DNA from: Desulfobacterales bacterium
GTDB lineage: Bacteria; Desulfobacterota; Desulfobacteria; Desulfobacterales; RPRI01
Reading direction: 5' to 3'
Length of the DNA stretch: 19,070 bases
Assembly (NCBI GenBank): GCA_020052975.1
Contig: JAGVOC010000263.1
Coordinates: 1 to 19,070 of the forward strand
The translations under genes were made by a program, and so were the position numbers. The notes under the pieces are model-generated. The model saw only the letters and a list, made by a program, of their open reading frames with translations, was not told where the DNA came from and ran no database searches. Below are positions 14,891 through 19,070 of this stretch, in pieces (the stretch's first letter is position 1; each line of letters starts with the position of its first letter).

Positions 14891-15861
14891 TAAGTATCGA
14901 CTTTTTGCAAAACCGTTTCCAGGCTCTTCCAGACCTGACTTATACCCTCTTTTATGTCTATATCAGGACACCATCCTGTTTCAGCTCTTATTTTATCTGT
15001 ATTTAGAATTATCTCCGCAGGATCTATTATTCTCGCTTCTTTATACACTTTTCTTAATTTCTTTCCTGTTATCTCTTCTGCTATTTGACAGATTGCATTA
15101 ATAGAATAACCTTTTCCATAGCCTACATTATACCTTGCATACTTTTCCTGATTTGCCGAACAGAGGATTTTTTCGCATGCAATAACAAAATCGCGGACAT
15201 GGAGATAATCTTTTATTATAGACCCGTCGCCCCATATGGTAAATTCCGAGTCATTTAATATAGCGGACAAAATTGTCTGTATCAGGCCAAATCCTTTTGG
15301 GGTTCGCTGACCCGGTCCGTAAACATTAGATGGTCTTAATACTGTCACCCTGTTTTTAGTCTGGTGGGTAAAGGAAAATAAAAAGCTTTCCAGAGACAAC
15401 TTGCATGCTCCATGATAAGAAATGGGATTGCACTGAGCTGATTCCGGAGCGGGGTTTTTTTCAGGGTTCCCGTAAATTGCCCCGCCGCTTGAAATAAATA
15501 TTATATGTCTGTTCTCAAATAACTGAAGGACTTCAATTAACGCAATAGTCGGAAGCAAATTGTTGTATGTTTCGCACAGCGGAGCCTTAATTGTATCTCC
15601 CGGAACCGAATTACTTGCCGCATGTATAATTACAGGGCATTCATCAACAAGCGGTTCAAGCAGTCTGCAATTATTTATATTCCCCTCAATATTAACATAG
15701 GAGCTGTCCTCATAAGACGTTTTATGCGGATTACGCGCAAGCGAGTAAACCTTATGGCCTGCATTGCAGAAATGTTCGGCAAGCCGGGTTCCGATAAAAC
15801 CGGTTCCGCCCAATATAAGAATATTACTTTTTTGACCGTTGCATAAGTTCGATATAGGCAT
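14890..15861 (-). CDS. NAD-dependent sugar epimerase/dehydratase (extended SDR)
   Basis: This 323-residue extended short-chain dehydrogenase has the Rossmann signature GGTGFIG (18-24), the serine region FISSGGAIYG (122-131), LRPSNVYGPG and a DYLHVRDF segment, all typical of nucleotide-sugar 4-epimerases and dehydratases. The catalytic Y-x-x-x-K site reads ISYHGACK (147-154): the residue four before the lysine is His150, with a Tyr one place earlier, so the active-site tyrosine looks replaced or shifted. ATG 15861 is preferred over ATG 15882 because GGAGA sits about 9 bases upstream of it, while the longer start has its purines touching the ATG. The gene overlaps the end of the GT4 gene by 38 bp, indicating translational coupling. 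Substrate is probably a UDP- or dTDP-sugar; not determinable. Confidence 0.88.
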   Translation of the reverse strand: MPISNLCNGQKSNILILGGTGFIGTRLAEHFCNAGHKVYSLARNPHKTSYEDSSYVNIEGNINNCRLLEPLVDECPVIIHAASNSVPGDTIKAPLCETYNNLLPTIALIEVLQLFENRHIIFISSGGAIYGNPEKNPAPESAQCNPISYHGACKLSLESFLFSFTHQTKNRVTVLRPSNVYGPGQRTPKGFGLIQTILSAILNDSEFTIWGDGSIIKDYLHVRDFVIACEKILCSANQEKYARYNVGYGKGYSINAICQIAEEITGKKLRKVYKEARIIDPAEIILNTDKIRAETGWCPDIDIKEGISQVWKSLETVLQKVDT

Positions 15862-16948
15862 TGTGATATCTCTCCGCTGCATTCTCCCAGGTTCCGCAAA
15901 TGTTAAGAATGCTGTTTCTTGCCGATAACCCCATCAATAAATTTTCCCCGGGATCCGACAGCAGTTTTATTCCTTCACGAAATTCACCTGCATTTCCTGC
16001 AATCCATCCATTCTCCTTGTGAGCTACAACCTCCTTGTGAGAAGAATGAGGCGAAGCAACAACAGGAAGACCGGAGGCCATGGCTTCAAGCACAACCTGT
16101 GGCAGACCTTCGCTATGGACGCTTAACGTAATAAGCCCGGTCGCTCTTTTAAACCACAAGTCCCTGATTTCTCCGAGATTAGCCGGGGGATGATATTTGA
16201 CCCACGCCGGCAAACTAATCTTTTCAATTACCGGGCCGATAACATGCAGCTCATCTTCTTCACGGAAACAGCTTTCGCCCCAATCAAAAAGCGGGCCGAT
16301 TTTATCCCTTGTAATTCTTGTTACAGCAATCCAAATTCTTGGATTTGAGCTTACAGCGCGTTCAATACTGTAAAATTCATCGTCGATGCCAAATCTGATT
16401 TCCCTTATTTCAGCAACACTTCCAAAATTCTCTTCAAGAACCGGGGTCATCCAGCTGTTGTTTGGGGCCAGTATGGCAGGATGTCGTTGAAACACTCTTT
16501 TTAACACACTCTTCATTCCGGGTATACGAAGAAGACTTAAATCAGTCCCAAGCACTGAAACAAGAACGGGCTTTTTGTTATCAGGAATACTTAAGGCATT
16601 CTGGAGCCAGTTTACGTGATATATATCTGCATCTGAAAAGCGCTTATATACATCTCTTAATCTCAATAAAAGCCCTGAACCCCACACAAAAGCCTGAGAA
16701 GGACCGCTGCGGACTTTATGGGCAATACCCCCTTCTTCAGACAATTTTTCAAGCCATTTTTTTTCTTCACCGGAAGCAGCGTATTTTACGTTATCAGGAA
16801 TCTTGCCGGGCGGAGCCCATACATATATAATAATATCCCTTCCCGAAAGCCCGCACAACATTCTTTCAATAAAACGGCCTTTCCAGTCAAGGTCATCCCT
16901 CGGATATGAGGTGGAAACAAAGAGTATTTTCAAATTCGATAAACTCAT
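15824..16948 (-). CDS. GT4 family glycosyltransferase (GT-B fold)
   Basis: This 374-residue retaining-type glycosyltransferase begins LKILFVSTSYPRDDLDWKGRF (6-26), an N-terminal Rossmann strand and acceptor loop. It has APNNSWMTPVLEE and RFGIDDEFY (185-193) in the linker and the E-x7-E donor motif in SEGLPQVVLEAMASG (279-293; E280 and E288). The open frame extends 96 codons further upstream, but that stretch overlaps the preceding gene, has no family resemblance, and the protein fold starts right after Met 16948. GGGAGC lies 10 bases before this ATG. Its position between a DPM1-like gene and a sugar epimerase suggests assembly of a surface glycan; the sugar is unknown. Confidence 0.9.
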   Translation of the reverse strand: MSLSNLKILFVSTSYPRDDLDWKGRFIERMLCGLSGRDIIIYVWAPPGKIPDNVKYAASGEEKKWLEKLSEEGGIAHKVRSGPSQAFVWGSGLLLRLRDVYKRFSDADIYHVNWLQNALSIPDNKKPVLVSVLGTDLSLLRIPGMKSVLKRVFQRHPAILAPNNSWMTPVLEENFGSVAEIREIRFGIDDEFYSIERAVSSNPRIWIAVTRITRDKIGPLFDWGESCFREEDELHVIGPVIEKISLPAWVKYHPPANLGEIRDLWFKRATGLITLSVHSEGLPQVVLEAMASGLPVVASPHSSHKEVVAHKENGWIAGNAGEFREGIKLLSDPGENLLMGLSARNSILNICGTWENAAERYHNAYIELMQRSKK

Positions 16949-16955
16949 CAAAAGT

Positions 16956-16985
16956 GAAGCTCCCAACCCTGAAGAGTTGAGCTTC
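16956..16985 (-). promoter_or_regulatory. Hairpin in the leader of the GT4 gene
   Basis: GAAGCT (16956-16961) and AGCTTC (16980-16985) pair, with CAAC and GTTG extending the stem across a two-base bulge. It fills the gap between the DPM1-like stop (17002) and the GT4 start (16948), and covers the GGGAGC ribosome binding site of the GT4 gene. It could reduce translation of the GT4 or protect the upstream transcript; this is inference. Confidence 0.4.
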
Positions 16986-17001
16986 CCGTTAAGGAATAAA
17001 T

Positions 17002-17889
17002 CTATTTTTTTGTGATCATGGAACGATCCACATCCCGCCTTTCGTATCTCATCTGGCAGATTTGTTCGGATATAAGCCCCATCATGAATATAATTATAGA
17101 AGTTGTAAAAAGCAGTGCGCTCATGTTGGTAAATCTGCCCTGAGTCAGCAAAGTGTATATGTAATTTGAAAGGCCAAGTACAAAGAGGACGAAGCTGACC
17201 GGAAGGAATATTCTTAAAGGAGAATAAAGAGTGCATATTTTTGTTATGATCATGAAGAATCGAACTCCGTCCTTAAATATCTTTATATTGCTCTTCCCTG
17301 TACTTCGCGCCCTTATTTTTATCGGAACATACTTAAGAGACCAGCCGCTTCTTAAAACACTCAAAGTCAGAGTTGTCGGATACGAATAGGTATTCGGAAT
17401 AAGGTATAAAAAACTCTTTGCTATCTTCGATTTTACCGCCCTGAATCCTGACGTAAGATCCTGAATATAAAATTTAGCAACATACGATGCGAGCCAGTTA
17501 TACACTTTATTCCCTATGGCACGTCCGACCGATGCTTGGCCCTTTATTGATCTTGCGCCAACCACCATATCATATTCAGGCATATATTTTAAAAAGCCGG
17601 CAATATCAGCCGGATCATGCTGACCATCACCATCCATGAATACAAGTATATCTCCTGATGCAATCCTGATTCCGCTCTTGATAGCCGCTCCATTCCCAAT
17701 ATTATAAGGATGGCTGTATACGTCCGCTCCGGCATTTTTTGCAGCTTCAGCGGTATTATCTGTTGATCCGTCATTTATAACAATGACTTCAAAACCCGGA
17801 TAAAGATCTTTTATCTTTAATACAAGATCTCCTATTGTTGCTGCTTCATTATAGGTTGGCAATATGACAGATACATTAAATTTTTGCAT
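17002..17889 (-). CDS. DPM1-like GT2 polyprenyl-phosphate sugar transferase
   Basis: This 295-residue enzyme likely transfers a sugar from a nucleotide donor to undecaprenyl phosphate, giving the lipid-linked donor used by GT-C enzymes. The GT-A domain shows VSVILPTYNEAATIG (6-20), VINDGSTDNT (37-46), the metal site MDGDGQHDP (85-93), DLTSGFRA (144-151) and RSTGKSN (195-201). Two C-terminal transmembrane helices (about 224-247 and 257-277) anchor it. ATG 17889 is chosen because AGAGGA sits about 5 bases upstream; an in-frame TTG at 17907 is less likely. It follows the GT39-like gene by 29 bp, so donor synthesis and donor use appear co-expressed. Confidence 0.92.
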   Translation of the reverse strand: MQKFNVSVILPTYNEAATIGDLVLKIKDLYPGFEVIVINDGSTDNTAEAAKNAGADVYSHPYNIGNGAAIKSGIRIASGDILVFMDGDGQHDPADIAGFLKYMPEYDMVVGARSIKGQASVGRAIGNKVYNWLASYVAKFYIQDLTSGFRAVKSKIAKSFLYLIPNTYSYPTTLTLSVLRSGWSLKYVPIKIRARSTGKSNIKIFKDGVRFFMIITKICTLYSPLRIFLPVSFVLFVLGLSNYIYTLLTQGRFTNMSALLFTTSIIIFMMGLISEQICQMRYERRDVDRSMITKK

Positions 17890-17918
17890 TTTTCCTCTTT
17901 CAATCAACCGATATCATT

Positions 17919-19070
17919 CTATGTACCCGGTTTCAATTCAAACAGGCCGTATCCGCCTTTTGAAAAAAGGAGTGTTGTTTTTTCCTTGAAGAACCGGCTC
18001 AGCAAAGCCCTCTCGCCCGCGTTAAAATTGTTATTCACCCATCCGTCAAACATATCATACCAGATTATCAGATGCGTTATTTGCTTTTTTTTCATATCTG
18101 ATATTATCTTTTCGGGCATATCAGACTTCCTGAGAGAATTTATCAAAATAGTCTCATCAAAAAGCATCTCCCTGTCGCTGTAATAACGCCGGTTACCAAG
18201 AAAAAAGCAGAGAATTTTTGCATCGGCCGGAAGAGTGCCGTTTGCATATTTTATAGCCGCATACTCGGGACGGTACTTTTCAATGTACTCATCCCGCCCT
18301 GTGTCCCCCCGCAGATATCCCACAGGATTTACGATCCTGAATTGCTGAAAAACATAAATGCCGTTAATCGATATTATTACGGCAAAGAAAAAAAATAAAC
18401 AAAACGATAAGATCCTGCCTGATAAAACAGGAAAACGGGCGCTCAACAATGAAAAAATATTATGCAATCCCATGACCGAAAGTATCACAAGCGGAGGAAT
18501 CACAGGCGCAATATACCTTATTCTCATATCGGTTTTTACAAATGCAAAGAGGATAAAAAAAATTGAAAATAAGAGTAATATTTCCTTTTCCAGCCTTATG
18601 ACAGAGTTATCCTGTTTTATGCGAAAAAAGGCGAAAAAGGGCAGAATAAAAAGGAAGGGAGAAAGCTTGCCGTCAAAATATTTTGGATTGCCGTCTTCCC
18701 CTTCAAAGAATATTCTGACTGGAATAAGAACTGTTTGCATCAATGATTCATTATATATTATGCGCCTTATCGCAAAATGTCCCCAATCTTTGCCCCTGTT
18801 ATCCTTTTTAGGCTGCACTATTGAATTATCGCCTCTATCCTGTGCCACAGGAACAGGCCAGGCATTAATCCTGTTAAAAAAACCCTGATAAAGAGGATAA
18901 ACAGGATTTTTGATCCAGACGTAATTTCTTATCATCCATGGGGAAAAAACCAGAAGAACGATAAAAATATACAGCGCACCAATAGAAAGCGCTTTTATAG
19001 AAACCTGACTGCTCTTTTGGATTGAACCTGGTCGGTTTTCTTCATTACGGGAAATCCGGGAAGAGGCAAA
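17919..19070 (-). CDS. GT39/ArnT-like membrane glycosyltransferase, C-terminal part (cut by window end)
   Basis: The frame is open to the right edge of the window: 383 residues are visible and the N terminus, expected to hold the DxD/DE-type periplasmic loop and first helices, lies outside. Near the visible start is SPWMIRNYVWIKNPVYPLY, the P-W-x-x-R-N...N-P-V-Y-P motif typical of GT-C enzymes of the GT39/PMT-like type. Then follow hydrophobic helices (LSPFLFILPFFAFF, ILLLFSIFFILFAF, APVIPPLVILSVMGL, FCLFFFFAVIISI) and a soluble C-terminal domain of about 130 residues. Such enzymes use polyprenyl-phosphate sugars in the periplasm, matching the DPM1-like gene 29 bp downstream. The Met at 18935 is internal and not the true start. 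The sugar and acceptor are unknown. Confidence 0.87.
   Translation of the reverse strand, partial: FASSRISRNEENRPGSIQKSSQVSIKALSIGALYIFIVLLVFSPWMIRNYVWIKNPVYPLYQGFFNRINAWPVPVAQDRGDNSIVQPKKDNRGKDWGHFAIRRIIYNESLMQTVLIPVRIFFEGEDGNPKYFDGKLSPFLFILPFFAFFRIKQDNSVIRLEKEILLLFSIFFILFAFVKTDMRIRYIAPVIPPLVILSVMGLHNIFSLLSARFPVLSGRILSFCLFFFFAVIISINGIYVFQQFRIVNPVGYLRGDTGRDEYIEKYRPEYAAIKYANGTLPADAKILCFFLGNRRYYSDREMLFDETILINSLRKSDMPEKIISDMKKKQITHLIIWYDMFDGWVNNNFNAGERALLSRFFKEKTTLLFSKGGYGLFELKPGT

Noticed and set aside
16949..17236. N-terminal 96-residue extension of the GT4 gene
   Set aside because: It overlaps the DPM1-like gene in another frame, shows no GT4 features, and the fold begins at Met 16948 behind a possible ribosome binding site.
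18358..18888. 176-codon plus-strand frame
   Set aside because: It is antisense to the GT39-like membrane protein and Lys/Ile-rich only because the opposite strand codes Phe/Leu/Ile helices.
18933..18935. Start codon of the GT39-like gene at Met 18935
   Set aside because: The frame stays open to 19070 and the P-W-x-x-R-N motif spans this Met, so the real start is beyond the window.

Overview
The window is a chromosomal segment built almost entirely of cell-surface polysaccharide genes around a small metabolic island. The organism is probably a Gram-negative anaerobe of the Desulfobacterota (deltaproteobacteria) type. This is inferred from the gene style, a cysteine-less PurF paralogue, REP-like repeats with GTCATTCCCG arms and a disrupted 23S-intervening-sequence (four-helix bundle) gene. 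No rRNA or tRNA is present to fix the taxonomy.

Region 1 (1-7777, + strand) is an ABC-transporter-dependent O-antigen or related glycan locus. It holds the permease wzm, a broken four-helix-bundle gene, the ATPase wzt with a C-terminal glycan-binding domain, a large methyltransferase protein whose second half carries kinase-like motifs, a tandem-domain GT2 glycosyltransferase and a second GT2. The likely flow is that the glycosyltransferases build the chain on a lipid carrier, the methyltransferase/kinase-like protein may cap it, and Wzm/Wzt export it. A convergent GT2 gene (7966-9021, -) follows.

Region 2 (about 9.0-14.9 kb) has a palindromic intergenic repeat, a stand-alone biotin carrier protein, carB (complete, -) and, divergent from carB, a PurF-like protein that has lost its glutaminase residues.

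Region 3 (14.9-19.07 kb, - strand) is a second surface-sugar operon read right to left: a GT-C (GT39-like) membrane glycosyltransferase cut by the window edge, a DPM1-like polyprenyl-phosphate sugar transferase, a GT4 transferase and an extended-SDR sugar epimerase/dehydratase.

The most notable structure outside the genes is a MITE-like family: two complete copies (1230-1371 and 7779-7958) and one cut by the window start (1-99). The complete copies have about 16-bp imperfect terminal inverted repeats and 5-bp target duplications. Removing the copy at 1230-1371 plus one target duplication restores an uninterrupted 118-residue four-helix-bundle protein exactly. That gene itself separates wzm from wzt, so two insertions are nested inside the export operon. 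The third copy fills the gap between two convergent genes that otherwise would be only 3 bp apart. Several hairpins share a CGTAAAA loop, and a REP-like palindrome occurs at 9097-9236 with a half copy at 13331-13378.
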